A stretch of DNA of 40,092 nt from Arthrobacter sp. (lineage in GTDB: Bacteria; Actinomycetota; Actinomycetes; Actinomycetales; Micrococcaceae), in contig NZ_JAPSHV010000013.1 of assembly GCF_031179385.1 (NCBI RefSeq), forward strand, positions 1 through 40,092. The letters run 5' to 3'. Position 1 is the stretch's first letter. Every line of letters starts with the position of its first letter. Of the stretch, positions 7,332-15,954 are shown piece after piece. The notes under the pieces are model-generated. The model did no database searches. It was not told the origin of the DNA and saw only the letters and a program-made list of their open reading frames with translations. The position numbers and the translations under genes were made by a program.

Positions 7332-9602
7332 CTAGTTGTCGTCGCCCTCGGCGGCATCCTGTGCGTGAGCACCCGGAGCGTCGTCAGCAGCGGCTTCGCC
7401 GGCTTCCTCCGCCACTACGGGCGAGAGAGAGAGCTTGCCGCGGTCGTCGATCTTGGTGATCTCGACCTGGACCTTCTGGCCCACGGAGACGACGTCGTCG
7501 ACGTTGTCCACGCGCTTGCCGCCGGCGAGCTTGCGCAGCTCTGAGATGTGCAGCAGCCCGTCCTTGCCCGGCGTCAGTGAAACGAACGCACCGAAGGTGG
7601 TGGTCTTCACAACCGTGCCCAGGTAACGCTCACCGATCTCGGGAACCTGCGGGTTCGCGATAGCGTTCACCGCAGCGCGGGCAGCTTCGGCCGAGGAACC
7701 GTCAGTGGCGCCGATCAACACGGTGCCGTCGTCCTCGATCGAGATGTCGGCTCCGGTGTCTTCCTGGATCTGGTTGATCATCTTGCCCTTGGGGCCGATG
7801 ACCTCACCGATCTTGTCGACCGGGATCTTCACGGAGATGATGCGCGGAGCGAACTCGGAGAGCTCATCCGGGGTGTCGATCGCAGCCTCAAGAACTCCGA
7901 GGATGTGCAGACGTGCCTCCCGGGCCTGCTTCAGTGCTGCCGCGAGCACAGAAGCCGGGATGCCGTCGAGCTTCGTGTCGAGCTGGATCGCCGTGACGAA
8001 CTCGGAAGTACCAGCGACCTTGAAGTCCATGTCACCGAAAGCGTCTTCGGCGCCGAGGATGTCGGTCAGGGCCGCGTAACGGGTCTGGCCGTCCACTTCA
8101 TCGGACACGAGGCCCATTGCGATGCCCGCAACCGGAGCCTTCAGGGGCACACCGGCGTTGAGCAGCGACAGCGTCGAAGCGCAGACGGAGCCCATCGAAG
8201 TGGAACCATTGGAGCCGAGGGCCTCGGAGACCTGGCGGATGGCGTACGGGAACTCCTCGCGGCTGGGCAGAACCGGGACGAGAGCACGCTCCGCCAGCGC
8301 ACCGTGACCGATTTCGCGGCGCTTCGGCGATCCCACGCGACCGGTTTCACCGGTGGAGTAGGGCGGGAAGTTGTAGTTGTGCATGTAGCGCTTGCGCGTC
8401 ACCGGAGACAGCGAGTCGATCTGCTGTTCCATCTTGAGCATGTTCAGCGTAGTGACGCCCATAATCTGGGTCTCGCCACGTTCGAAGATGGCCGATCCAT
8501 GAACGCGCGGAAGGACCTCCACCTCGGCGGTGAGCTTGCGGATGTCGCTCAGCCCACGGCCGTCGATACGGACCTGGTCACGCAGGATGCGCTGACGCAC
8601 AACCTTCTTGGTGACCGAGTTGAAGGCTCCGGCGATTTCCTTCTCGCGGCCCTCGAACTGGCCGGAGAGCGACTCGATGACCTCGGCGCGGTAGGCGTTG
8701 GCTGCGTCCTCTCGCTCCTGCTTGTCGGCGATCGTGAAGATCTCAGCCAGGCGTGAACCGGCAGCACCCTCAACGGCAGCGAAAACGTCGTCCTGGTAAT
8801 CCTTGAACACGGGGAACTCAACCGTGGGCTTGGCAGCGCGGCCGGCGAGGTCCGACTGGGCTTCGCACAGTGCGCGGATGAAGGGCTTTGCAGCCTCAAG
8901 GCCGTCGGCGACGACCTCTTCGGTAGGTGCCGTCGCACCGTTGTCCTTGATGAGGGACCAGGAGTTGTCGGTGGCCTCAGCCTCGACCATCATGATCGCT
9001 ACATCGTCACCGACCACCCGGCCGGCAACAACCATGTCGAACACGGAGTTCTCGAGCTCGGAGTGCTTCGGGAACGCGATCCACTGGTCCTCGCCGGAGC
9101 CGTCGGAGACGAGCGCAACGCGAACGCCGCCGATCGGACCGGAGAACGGAAGACCGGAGAGCTGCGTGGACATGGAAGCGGCGTTGATAGCGACGACGTC
9201 GTAACGGACATCAGGATTGATGGCGAGCACGGTGACGACGATCTGAACCTCGTTGCGCAGACCCTTCACGAAGGCCGGACGCAGCGGGCGGTCCATCAGG
9301 CGGCATGCGAGGATCGCCTCGGTGGACGGGCGGCCCTCACGGCGGAAGAACGAGCCCGGGATGCGGCCGGCAGCGTACATACGCTCTTCGACGTCCACGG
9401 TGAGCGGGAAGAAGTCGAAACCTTCGCGCGGGGACTTTCCTGCAGTGGTGGCGGAAAGGAGCGCGGTGTCCTCGTCGATGTAGACCATTGCGGCACCGGC
9501 GGCCTGCTGGGCGAGACGCCCGGTTTCGAAGCGAACTGTGCGCTGGCCGAAGCGACCGTTGTCGATAACGGCTTCGGCGAACTGGATTTCGGGACCCTCC
9601 AT
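7332..9602 (-). CDS. pnp: Polyribonucleotide nucleotidyltransferase (PNPase)
   Basis: A 756-residue phosphorolytic 3'-5' exoribonuclease that also adds 3' tails; the trimer is part of RNA decay. Domains in order: first RNase PH domain, an alpha-helical linker, second RNase PH domain, a KH domain near residues 595-650 ([19 protein letters not shown]) and an S1 domain near 655-725 ([13 protein letters not shown] ... [10 protein letters not shown]). The tail is acidic and Ala-rich. ATG 9602 is preceded by GGAGGTGA. That ribosome site is partly covered by a 7-bp hairpin, consistent with the autocontrol known for pnp in other bacteria. It lies downstream of rpsO, beyond three hairpins. Confidence 0.97.
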   Translation of the reverse strand: MEGPEIQFAEAVIDNGRFGQRTVRFETGRLAQQAAGAAMVYIDEDTALLSATTAGKSPREGFDFFPLTVDVEERMYAAGRIPGSFFRREGRPSTEAILACRLMDRPLRPAFVKGLRNEVQIVVTVLAINPDVRYDVVAINAASMSTQLSGLPFSGPIGGVRVALVSDGSGEDQWIAFPKHSELENSVFDMVVAGRVVGDDVAIMMVEAEATDNSWSLIKDNGATAPTEEVVADGLEAAKPFIRALCEAQSDLAGRAAKPTVEFPVFKDYQDDVFAAVEGAAGSRLAEIFTIADKQEREDAANAYRAEVIESLSGQFEGREKEIAGAFNSVTKKVVRQRILRDQVRIDGRGLSDIRKLTAEVEVLPRVHGSAIFERGETQIMGVTTLNMLKMEQQIDSLSPVTRKRYMHNYNFPPYSTGETGRVGSPKRREIGHGALAERALVPVLPSREEFPYAIRQVSEALGSNGSTSMGSVCASTLSLLNAGVPLKAPVAGIAMGLVSDEVDGQTRYAALTDILGAEDAFGDMDFKVAGTSEFVTAIQLDTKLDGIPASVLAAALKQAREARLHILGVLEAAIDTPDELSEFAPRIISVKIPVDKIGEVIGPKGKMINQIQEDTGADISIEDDGTVLIGATDGSSAEAARAAVNAIANPQVPEIGERYLGTVVKTTTFGAFVSLTPGKDGLLHISELRKLAGGKRVDNVDDVVSVGQKVQVEITKIDDRGKLSLSPVVAEEAGEAAADDAPGAHAQDAAEGDDN

Positions 9603-9611
9603 AGAGAGTCA

Positions 9612-9635
9612 CCTCCGTTTCTGTGGTGACGGAGG
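9612..9635 (-). promoter_or_regulatory. Hairpin covering the pnp Shine-Dalgarno sequence
   Basis: On the minus strand CCTCCGT pairs with ACGGAGG, the second arm containing the pnp ribosome site, with a 10-base loop. An alternative pairing, GTCACC with GGTGAC, overlaps it. Mutually exclusive pairings suggest a translational switch; function is inferred. Confidence 0.45.
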
Positions 9636-9802
9636 CAGGCGGCGTCTTGCTGGTCAACGCCGTTAGGACGGGTTGTGGCACCCGGTCTTCGATCGAGGTC
9701 CACGGGAACTGCCATCACACGGATGGTGCCCGGAGACCACTACCGAGGACCGCGAATGCCTGCGTGTCCGCCTGGCTCCTGGTATGGACTTTTTACTTCC
9801 AA

Positions 9803-9820
9803 CGCACTCCTGGGAGTGCG
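9803..9820 (-). other. Hairpin C of three in the rpsO-pnp spacer
   Basis: CGCACTC and GAGTGCG with a 4-base loop, a perfect 7-bp stem. On the minus strand it is followed by TTGGAAGTAAAAAGTCC. Confidence 0.45.
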
Positions 9821-9824
9821 GTTC

Positions 9825-9848
9825 CTTTGCGGCATATCTGCCGCAAAG
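9825..9848 (-). other. Hairpin B of three in the rpsO-pnp spacer
   Basis: CTTTGCGGC and GCCGCAAAG with a 6-base loop, a perfect 9-bp stem. It lies 6 bases beyond the rpsO terminator-like hairpin. Confidence 0.5.
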
Positions 9849-9854
9849 ATTGAA

Positions 9855-9884
9855 GGCGGCTCCTTCCCGAAGGAAGGGGCCGCC
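9855..9884 (-). terminator. Terminator-like hairpin (A) after rpsO
   Basis: A 13-bp stem with one G-U pair and a 4-base loop, starting 11 bases after the rpsO stop. The minus-strand tail is TTCAATCTTTG. It is the best intrinsic-terminator candidate for rpsO; read-through would be needed to reach pnp from the rpsO promoter. Confidence 0.6.
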
Positions 9885-9895
9885 TCACAGTCTAA

Positions 9896-10165
9896 CTAGC
9901 GGCGCAGGCCGAGGCGCTCAATGAGCGTACGGTAGCGCGTGATGTCGGTGTCGCGCAGGTAGTCCAGCAGACGACGACGGCGACCAACCAGCAGAAGCAG
10001 GCCACGACGCGTGTGGTGGTCGTGCTTGTGCTTCTTCAGGTGTTCGGTCAGGTCAAGAATTCGGCGGGAAAGCATTGCAATCTGCACCTCAGGCGAACCG
10101 GTGTCGCCCTCGGAGGTTGCGTATTCCTTGATGATTTCCTGCTTCAGAGCGGCGTCAAGTGCCAC
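9896..10165 (-). CDS. rpsO: 30S ribosomal protein S15
   Basis: An 89-residue S15 protein of normal length, which binds 16S rRNA early in assembly of the 30S platform. The conserved helices are clear ([49 protein letters not shown]). The GTG start at 10165 has AGGAG eight bases upstream. The gene is followed by a terminator-like hairpin and then pnp, the order known from many bacteria. Confidence 0.98.
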   Translation of the reverse strand: MALDAALKQEIIKEYATSEGDTGSPEVQIAMLSRRILDLTEHLKKHKHDHHTRRGLLLLVGRRRRLLDYLRDTDITRYRTLIERLGLRR

Positions 10166-10281
10166 AAATAACTCCTATGAGTTGTACCGTGAACAAAGTA
10201 GATGCCGGTTCCCCTCGCAGATCGAGCGGAGCTCCGGCGGTGGTCCAGCAACCACGGACTGCAGCAGGACCTCGGTCAACT

Positions 10282-11274
10282 TTACCCGTAGGTACGCTGT
10301 TCTGTCGAAAGCACGCTACGGGTCTGGTCCACGTCCAAGCGCATCTGGTCGATCAGTGCTTCGGGCCCGCGGTAGGTCACCATACCCCGCAGCCGACGTA
10401 CGAACTCCACGATCACCGTCTGCCCATACAGGTCAAATACGTCGATCTCTTCCTTCGGCCGATCGATCACGTGCGCCTCGACCTGCCTGGACACGCCTTC
10501 GAACGTGGGATTGGATCCGACGGAGATCGCTGCGGGCCAGCGCACCTGGCTGCTGTCGATGAGCCAGCCGGCGTAGATTCCATCAGCGGGAATGAACCCG
10601 GTGGAGTCGGAGGACAGGTTTGCGGTGGGAAATCCCAGGGCCCTCCCCCGGGCGGCTCCGTGCACGACAACGCCGCGCATGCGATGGGGCCGGCCCAGGA
10701 TACGGGCCGCCGTCGTGACGTCCCCGGCAACCAGCGCTTCACGCACCCAGGTTGAGGAGCAGCGCCGCTGGCCTCCAGCCGTCGTCGTACTCTGCAGGCT
10801 TGATCCGAAGTCGTCGATGACGACCACGTCGAAGCCGAGCTGGGCGCCCAGCTCCTGCATCGTCGAGAGGTCGCCCGAGTTGCCGCGGCCAAAGCGCACG
10901 TCATGGCCGATGACCACGGCCTTCGCCCGCAAACCGTCGACGAGGACCGACCGGACGAACTCCTCCGGCGTCAACGCGGCCAACTCGAGGGTGTAATGCA
11001 TCATCAGCACCCCGTCGATGCCTGTGTCGGCAAGGGTTTCCACTCGGTCCTGCAGGCCCATGATCAGTTCGGGCGCGCTCTCCGGCCGATGAACCTGGGC
11101 GGGATGAGGCTCGAATGAAATGACGACGGCGGCTGCATTTCGTTCGTGGGCGGCAGCCACCAGTTGCTGAAGCACGCTTTGGTGGCCGCGATGGACACCG
11201 TCGAAGTTCCCGATGGTGACGACTGCGGGACCGAAACCCTCCGGCACATCGGCCAGGTCTCTCCAGTAGAACAC
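10282..11274 (-). CDS. ribF: Bifunctional riboflavin kinase / FAD synthetase
   Basis: A 330-residue enzyme that makes FMN from riboflavin and FAD from FMN. The N-terminal nucleotidyltransferase domain has IGNFDGVHRGHQSVL (about 22-36), and ISFEPHP is seen later. The C-terminal riboflavin kinase domain has GRALGFPTANLSS near residue 210. The GTG start at 11274 is preceded by AAGGGAG; ATG at 11278 is in the wrong frame. A minus-strand TACTGT at 11301-11306 could be its -10. No FMN riboswitch was recognised. It normally follows truB directly; here four genes intervene. Confidence 0.95.
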   Translation of the reverse strand: MFYWRDLADVPEGFGPAVVTIGNFDGVHRGHQSVLQQLVAAAHERNAAAVVISFEPHPAQVHRPESAPELIMGLQDRVETLADTGIDGVLMMHYTLELAALTPEEFVRSVLVDGLRAKAVVIGHDVRFGRGNSGDLSTMQELGAQLGFDVVVIDDFGSSLQSTTTAGGQRRCSSTWVREALVAGDVTTAARILGRPHRMRGVVVHGAARGRALGFPTANLSSDSTGFIPADGIYAGWLIDSSQVRWPAAISVGSNPTFEGVSRQVEAHVIDRPKEEIDVFDLYGQTVIVEFVRRLRGMVTYRGPEALIDQMRLDVDQTRSVLSTEQRTYG

Positions 11275-11295
11275 GCATCTCCCTTGGGGTTGGGC

Positions 11296-11327
11296 GGGTA
11301 ACAGTACCCTTCGTCGTTCCTTATTAT
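11296..11327. promoter_or_regulatory. Shared control region of ribF and the adhesin gene
   Basis: GGGTA-ACAG-TACCC (11296-11309) is a perfect small palindrome. A plus-strand promoter candidate is GTAACA (11298-11303), 18 bases, TATTAT (11322-11327). The minus-strand TACTGT at 11301-11306 may serve ribF. If right, the adhesin message has a leader of roughly 190 bases, in which GCACAGCGACG occurs twice (11383-11393 and 11448-11458). Confidence 0.35.
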
Positions 11328-11525
11328 GGCCGATCCATGAACGCAGTCAGGACGGAGACTTCCCGGGCCAATCTCTTTTCCTGCACAGCGACGCCGGTTG
11401 AGGCAGTTTGTGCACATGGAAGCCGGAGGGCCGCCTCTCGGAGAACGGCACAGCGACGATTGATACCTGTTGGCCGCACCCACAAGGGAGGAACGCGGCC
11501 CCCACTCACCTCAGGAGGATCTTCC

Positions 11526-13424
11526 GTGTCATTTTCCCTGTTCCTATCCCGGCGCCGAGGGGCAATGCGGACGGCCGGAGTGTGCCTCTTCCTGGTCACC
11601 CTCTTGTGTCTGCCTCAGGTGCCATCGTCCCAGGCCGCGCCGGTGGGAGGAGGATGGACGCGAGCGGCCGGTGTGCACGCGGCCGAACACTTTGTGGGCC
11701 AGTACAAGAACTCCCGAGGCCTGGCCGCGTACTGCACTGATTTCGAGCGGCTCTCCCCGGAAAATGCCGGAGGATACGAGGACGGACATTCGGGCGGCTT
11801 CATCCGTAGTGACGGGAGTGCATTGAATCCGACAGAGAACGCGGCGTTGTCCTACCTGCTGCACCGGTGGGGTGACACCGCGGACAATGCCACCGCGGCG
11901 TCCGTGCAGCTGGCCGTCTGGGCGCTTACCTCCCCCGGAATGGCGTGGGATTCATCCGGGATGGACGCCATCCTGAGGGCAGAGCGACTGCCCGATGGGG
12001 TGGTGGCGGAGGCACGCTCCATGACCAAGGTCGCATTCAGCGAAGCGGGCCCCTATGAGGTTGACATCAGACTGGAGGCCGCGGGAGCTGAGGGAACAAT
12101 GACCGCGTCCGTCTCCGTTCTTGGTGCAGACGGCACATCGGCAGCCGGTCTGGCTGCCGGTGCAGAGCTGAGTGGACCGTTTGCCTTGGCTGAGGAGAGG
12201 GGCGCCACCTGGACCACTGCTGATGAGCCCCACCGGCTCACCCTGAAGCGGACAGGACTAGGCGGAGGCTCACTCACGGTTTCAGTTCCCCGGACACCGG
12301 CGGCGGGAGTGCAGTGGCTCCTGCCATCCCGCGACGGAGTCCAGAGACTGCTTGCTGCAGCAGTTGTTGAACCGCGTGATTCAGCCGCAGCAATCGCCGA
12401 CCTCCCGGCTTTCCAACCGACGGTGGTCACCCGCGCATCCGCTGCGCGAACAGGCGTGGGCACCACCGTTCATGATGTCCTGACAGTGGGAACCTCTCCC
12501 GCTGCAGGAGGTCCTGGTGGAACGGCACCGTGGCTGTCATTGCCCGGAGACGGAACCCCGGTGTCTGTGGAGGTCGTATCAACGCTGTGGGGACCCCTGC
12601 CGTCTCGTCCTGTCCCTCAGGAATCAGTGCCTTCCGACACCCCCATGGTGGGCGCCGTTACCACCCGCGTGAACGGTCCGGGGAGGTACGACACCCCCGG
12701 GCTGGTTGTCCCCTCGCCGGGATGGTACGTCTGGACTGAGTCGATCAGCCCCGAAAGCACCCTTCCTGCTGAGGCCTCCCGTTATGTGCTCGCTTGGCAG
12801 GGGAAATACGGCATCACAGATGAGACGACCTTCGTACCGTGGACACCAGACATCACCACTGAACTGTCGACACACGACTCACTTGTCGGTGAACGGGTTA
12901 CCGACACAGTGATCGGGTCAGGCTTTGGGCAACCCTCAATCGAAACCGGTGCGGTTGTGACCCTGTCAATGTACGGCCCGCTCCCGGAGCGGCCCTCACT
13001 CACTGCTGACGTGCCCGCCGACGCTCCGCTGCACTCGAAAGTCGAGGTCCCGGCCCTGAACGGCAGCCAATCCAGTGAATCCTTCGCGGCCTTCACCGCT
13101 CCCGGGTGCTACACAGTCGTCGCCTCCTACGCGGGCGACGACCACACCAACGCTTTCACCTCCGCTTTCGGTGAGCCCTCGGAAACGGTGTGTGTGGGGG
13201 AAGATGAGCCGGCACAACCACCCACACCCGATGCCACCGTAGCGCCGGCACTTCCTGCTTCAGACGAGGTCGGGCAGGCTCCCGCCCGGGCGGAACTCGC
13301 ACAGACAGGCATTCCTGCGAAGGTTGCCTCCGGAGCCGCACTTGTCATGCTCGGAGTCGGGCTTGCGTGCCTACACGCCGGCAATCGATCGCGACGTACT
13401 GCCGGCGAATCCGCACACCGCTAG
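11526..13424 (+). CDS. Thioester-domain surface adhesin with LAQTG sortase signal
   Basis: A 632-residue secreted protein. A signal peptide (residues 1 to about 37, SSQAA cleavage region) is followed by a domain with YC at 69-70 and VQLAVW at 127-132. This Cys/Gln pairing is the hallmark of thioester domains of Gram-positive adhesins, in which C70 and Q128 would form an internal thioester that can bond covalently to a host or surface ligand. Two related beta-rich repeats follow (about 300-435 and 436-557), sharing WGPLPSRP/YGPLPERP and PGWYVW/PGCYTV segments. The end has LAQTG (591-595), a hydrophobic helix and an Arg-rich tail, the layout for class E sortases. GTG 11526 is chosen because AGGAGG lies 7 bases upstream and the signal peptide starts there; the in-frame ATG at 11337 has a non-secretory N-terminus. 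Confidence 0.8.
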   Translation: MSFSLFLSRRRGAMRTAGVCLFLVTLLCLPQVPSSQAAPVGGGWTRAAGVHAAEHFVGQYKNSRGLAAYCTDFERLSPENAGGYEDGHSGGFIRSDGSALNPTENAALSYLLHRWGDTADNATAASVQLAVWALTSPGMAWDSSGMDAILRAERLPDGVVAEARSMTKVAFSEAGPYEVDIRLEAAGAEGTMTASVSVLGADGTSAAGLAAGAELSGPFALAEERGATWTTADEPHRLTLKRTGLGGGSLTVSVPRTPAAGVQWLLPSRDGVQRLLAAAVVEPRDSAAAIADLPAFQPTVVTRASAARTGVGTTVHDVLTVGTSPAAGGPGGTAPWLSLPGDGTPVSVEVVSTLWGPLPSRPVPQESVPSDTPMVGAVTTRVNGPGRYDTPGLVVPSPGWYVWTESISPESTLPAEASRYVLAWQGKYGITDETTFVPWTPDITTELSTHDSLVGERVTDTVIGSGFGQPSIETGAVVTLSMYGPLPERPSLTADVPADAPLHSKVEVPALNGSQSSESFAAFTAPGCYTVVASYAGDDHTNAFTSAFGEPSETVCVGEDEPAQPPTPDATVAPALPASDEVGQAPARAELAQTGIPAKVASGAALVMLGVGLACLHAGNRSRRTAGESAHR

Positions 13425-14032
13425 GGGCGGGCGGCATACTCCCGCCGCAGCTCGGTCGTCTTGGCGATGTACCGGTGCCAGACAAGCAGAGCAGCCGGGA
13501 AGGCGAGCTCGAGAACCATGAGAATGATCAGGAGGAAGTGCGGGGTCCCGGAGAACGCCCACGAAAGAACCCGGCCAATACCGCCGATGAACACCATGAG
13601 GCAGACCAGCCAGAGCATATTCGCCCATTGGAACTTGATCGCGATCGTCACGAAGGCGGCGCCCACGCCGATCATCATCGCGGCGAAGAATCGGAACTGG
13701 TTCTCCAGAGTCGGGTTCACGGGACCGTCTCCCGTCTCCGGTAGCCCTGCTGAACCGGTAATCAGGTAGTACGCTCCGAAGCCGGCAATGAGAAGCCCCA
13801 CGAGCACCACCACGGTGCGGAACACGCTCCAGTCGTGACTGGTCTTGGTTGTCTTCCCAGCGTCCTTCTTGGAAGTTTTTGAAGGGGCCTTTCCCGACGA
13901 GGACTGGCCGGAGGCGGGTTGACGGGAAGCGTCGGACGTGCCCGCAGAACCATGTGAGGGGTTCGCGGAGTCCTGTCCGGCGTTCATGGAAGAACTGCGA
14001 CGATCCGTGTTGTCAGGGGTGTTGCTGTTCAT
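13421..14032 (-). CDS. DUF4345-type integral membrane protein
   Basis: A 203-residue protein with a Ser/Lys/Thr-rich disordered N-terminus (about 1-68), then four hydrophobic helices. The segment QFRFFAAMMIGVGAAFVTIAI is typical of DUF4345 membrane proteins; function is unknown. The start at ATG 14032 has GAGGGAA upstream. It is last in a run of three small membrane-protein genes behind truB. Its stop overlaps that of the convergent adhesin gene in CTAG (13421-13424). Confidence 0.75.
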   Translation of the reverse strand: MNSNTPDNTDRRSSSMNAGQDSANPSHGSAGTSDASRQPASGQSSSGKAPSKTSKKDAGKTTKTSHDWSVFRTVVVLVGLLIAGFGAYYLITGSAGLPETGDGPVNPTLENQFRFFAAMMIGVGAAFVTIAIKFQWANMLWLVCLMVFIGGIGRVLSWAFSGTPHFLLIILMVLELAFPAALLVWHRYIAKTTELRREYAARP

Positions 14033-14101
14033 GATGTTCCCTCTGTGCTCGATGATCCGCCAGGGCCGGGCCCTCTCAGCTCATCCTCTCACTCCCGGCG
14101 C

Positions 14102-14599
14102 TCACGTGCGTCGGTTCGCGGCCGTTACGGCACGGTGTCGGTAGAGCCACCACAGGCCAAGCACCGGCAGGATCAGCGGAACAAAGCCGTATCCCCGGCC
14201 GTACACCGACCAGACCGTGTCGGCGGGAAAGAGGACCGGATCGACAACGCTCAGGGTCCCCACAGTCAGGACCCCGATCAGCTCGAGGGACACCGCAGCG
14301 AGGGAATACCTGTACCAGCGCACCCCCGACCGGCTCAGGGAGACGGTAGCGAAGACATACACGAGGGCGGCCACCGCGGTCAGCACATAGGCCAGCGGAG
14401 CCTCGTCGAATTTCGTCGCGAGCTGGAACGCCGCGCGCGCGGTGGCCGCCAGCGCAAAAACACCGTACACGGCAATGAGGAGGCGGCCCGGGCCCCTGCT
14501 CAGGGTGCCTGCGGAAGCGCCCGGTTCCTGGGTTCCACCGGCAACACCTGCGCCATCGGAGGTGTGAGCCGCCTCCCCCGTTGCATCGTGCCTGTTCAT
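14102..14599 (-). CDS. Small integral membrane protein, unknown function
   Basis: A 165-residue protein with a polar N-terminus of about 40 residues and four predicted hydrophobic helices (LIAVYGVFALAATARAAFQL, YVLTAVAALVYVFATVSL, YSLAAVSLELIGVLTVGTL, VPLILPVLGLWWLYR). I do not recognise a named family beyond conserved actinobacterial membrane proteins. ATG 14599 overlaps the stop of the upstream gene as ATGA, so translation is coupled. The longer frame to 14689 would overlap that gene needlessly. Confidence 0.75.
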   Translation of the reverse strand: MNRHDATGEAAHTSDGAGVAGGTQEPGASAGTLSRGPGRLLIAVYGVFALAATARAAFQLATKFDEAPLAYVLTAVAALVYVFATVSLSRSGVRWYRYSLAAVSLELIGVLTVGTLSVVDPVLFPADTVWSVYGRGYGFVPLILPVLGLWWLYRHRAVTAANRRT

Positions 14600-14970
14600 G
14601 CCGGCACTGCTCCGTCCCATATCTGCTCCATCCGGTACAGCATCACGAAAATGGTCACTCCTACCGCGCCTAATACCAGGTTGCTCCATTGTGAACGCTC
14701 AAGGATTGCCCACCAGAACGCGCCCACCGGGATCATCAACGCGGTCAGCAAATAGCCCCAGAACTCCCATACCTCGCCCGTAACGGGTTCCCCGCCGGCC
14801 TGCCGGAAAATCCCCGCCACCAGGTACACGAGGAGGAACAGCTCCACGGCTGCCACTGCAAGGATGGTCACGTCATTGGGAGGCTGCCTGATCACGGCCG
14901 CACCGATGCAAATGAGAGTCGAGAGAAGGCACACCACCGTGCCGGCGATGAAAAAACCGTCGACCACCAT
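14596..14970 (-). CDS. Four-helix membrane protein coupled to truB, unknown function
   Basis: A 124-residue protein with four hydrophobic segments. The central loop GGEPVTGEVWEFWGYLL looks conserved, and an acidic/Trp motif (RSQWSNL) precedes the last helix. It begins at the truB stop (TGATG, 14968-14972) and overlaps the next gene by 4 bases. truB and the two membrane genes that follow are therefore tightly coupled, with the DUF4345 gene after a 69-base gap. Function unknown. Confidence 0.78.
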   Translation of the reverse strand: MVVDGFFIAGTVVCLLSTLICIGAAVIRQPPNDVTILAVAAVELFLLVYLVAGIFRQAGGEPVTGEVWEFWGYLLTALMIPVGAFWWAILERSQWSNLVLGAVGVTIFVMLYRMEQIWDGAVPA

Positions 14971-15899
14971 CAGGCGCCCGCCTCGCCGGGTGCGAAGACC
15001 AGGGCAGGTTTGGCCTCCAGGCCCCGGTTCTCGAGGAGGGCGATCAACGCGCCGCCCGGGGCAAAAGCGGCAACCGGACGGTCAGTGTGGTCCGCTGAGG
15101 GCGCTGGGGTGTCGGCGCTGGCACCAATCCTGCGGCCATGGGAAAGATCCTGAGCCTCTGAATCACTCAGCTCACGAACGGGAAAGAGTGCGCGGGCGGC
15201 TTCATCGATGCCGAGCAGCCGAAAATCCTGTGCCAATTCTTCGAGGGTTGATGCCTGGTCGAGACTGTACGGTCCCACCTCTGTCCGGCGCAGCGCCGTG
15301 AGGTGCCCGCCGACCCCAAGAGCGGCCCCGAGATCCCGCGCCAAGGCGCGGATGTAGGTTCCGGAACTGCACCGCACCGTTACATCGAGGTCTTGTACGA
15401 CTCCGCCCTGCAGCCGGCGGATCTCCGAAATATCGAAACTGTGAACCGTCACCGGCCGAGGCTGCAGAACCACGTCCTCCCCGGAGCGAACGCGGTTGTA
15501 GGCACGCTCACCATTCACCTTGATCGCGCTGACGCTGCTGGGAACCTGGCTGATCGAACCGGTGAGTGCGGCAACCGCCGTCCGAATAGCCTCCGATGGA
15601 ACCACTTCAGCCGAGACCTCCGACGTCACTTCGCCCTCGGCATCGTCGGTGATGGTGGACTGCCCCAGGCGGATCGTGGCTGTGTAGGTCTTGGAGGTGC
15701 CCACAATGTACGTCAGCAGGCGCGTCGCGCGGTTCACTCCAACCACGAGGACCCCTGTGGCCATGGGGTCGAGGGTACCCGCGTGCCCCACCTTCCGGGT
15801 TCCCGCCAACCGCCGCATCCTGCCGACGACATCATGGCTGGTCCAGCCCTGCGGCTTGTCCACTATCACTAGTCCTGAGTGGACCTGCCCGGAATTCAC
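14970..15899 (-). CDS. truB: tRNA pseudouridine-55 synthase
   Basis: A 309-residue enzyme that makes pseudouridine 55 in the T-loop of tRNAs. The catalytic Asp is in HAGTLDPMATGVLVVG; GLVIVDKPQGWTSHDVV opens the domain, and SSGTYIRALARDLG lies further on. A PUA-like C-terminal part completes it. I choose GTG 15899 over an upstream start at 15938: TATACT (15907-15912, minus strand) lies exactly 7 bases before this GTG, giving a leaderless promoter, and homologues begin close to the conserved VDKP segment. It is cut off from rbfA by an opposite-strand aminotransferase gene and so needs its own promoter. Confidence 0.93.
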   Translation of the reverse strand: MNSGQVHSGLVIVDKPQGWTSHDVVGRMRRLAGTRKVGHAGTLDPMATGVLVVGVNRATRLLTYIVGTSKTYTATIRLGQSTITDDAEGEVTSEVSAEVVPSEAIRTAVAALTGSISQVPSSVSAIKVNGERAYNRVRSGEDVVLQPRPVTVHSFDISEIRRLQGGVVQDLDVTVRCSSGTYIRALARDLGAALGVGGHLTALRRTEVGPYSLDQASTLEELAQDFRLLGIDEAARALFPVRELSDSEAQDLSHGRRIGASADTPAPSADHTDRPVAAFAPGGALIALLENRGLEAKPALVFAPGEAGA

Positions 15900-15906
15900 G
15901 CCTTCC

Positions 15907-15948
15907 AGTATAGGTCTCGGCGCCTTCCCGCCCGTCACTCGCTACGAT
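15907..15948. promoter_or_regulatory. Back-to-back -10 elements for truB and the aminotransferase gene
   Basis: Minus-strand TATACT (15907-15912) lies 7 bases before the truB GTG. Plus-strand TACGAT (15943-15948) lies 6 bases before the aminotransferase ATG. Both fit leaderless spacing. The two starts are only 55 bases apart, so the two -35 regions would overlap. No consensus -35 was found. Confidence 0.4.
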
Positions 15949-15954
15949 GCCCGT

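Noticed and set aside
11275-11336. FMN riboswitch upstream of ribF
   Set aside because: The leader is short and shows none of the conserved RFN-element segments.
11337-11525. N-terminal extension of the adhesin from ATG 11337
   Set aside because: It would put 63 non-secretory residues before the signal peptide; GTG 11526 has AGGAGG at the right distance.
11296-13424. Recent horizontal transfer of the adhesin gene
   Set aside because: No flanking repeats, integrase or clear composition change; opposite-strand placement alone is not enough.
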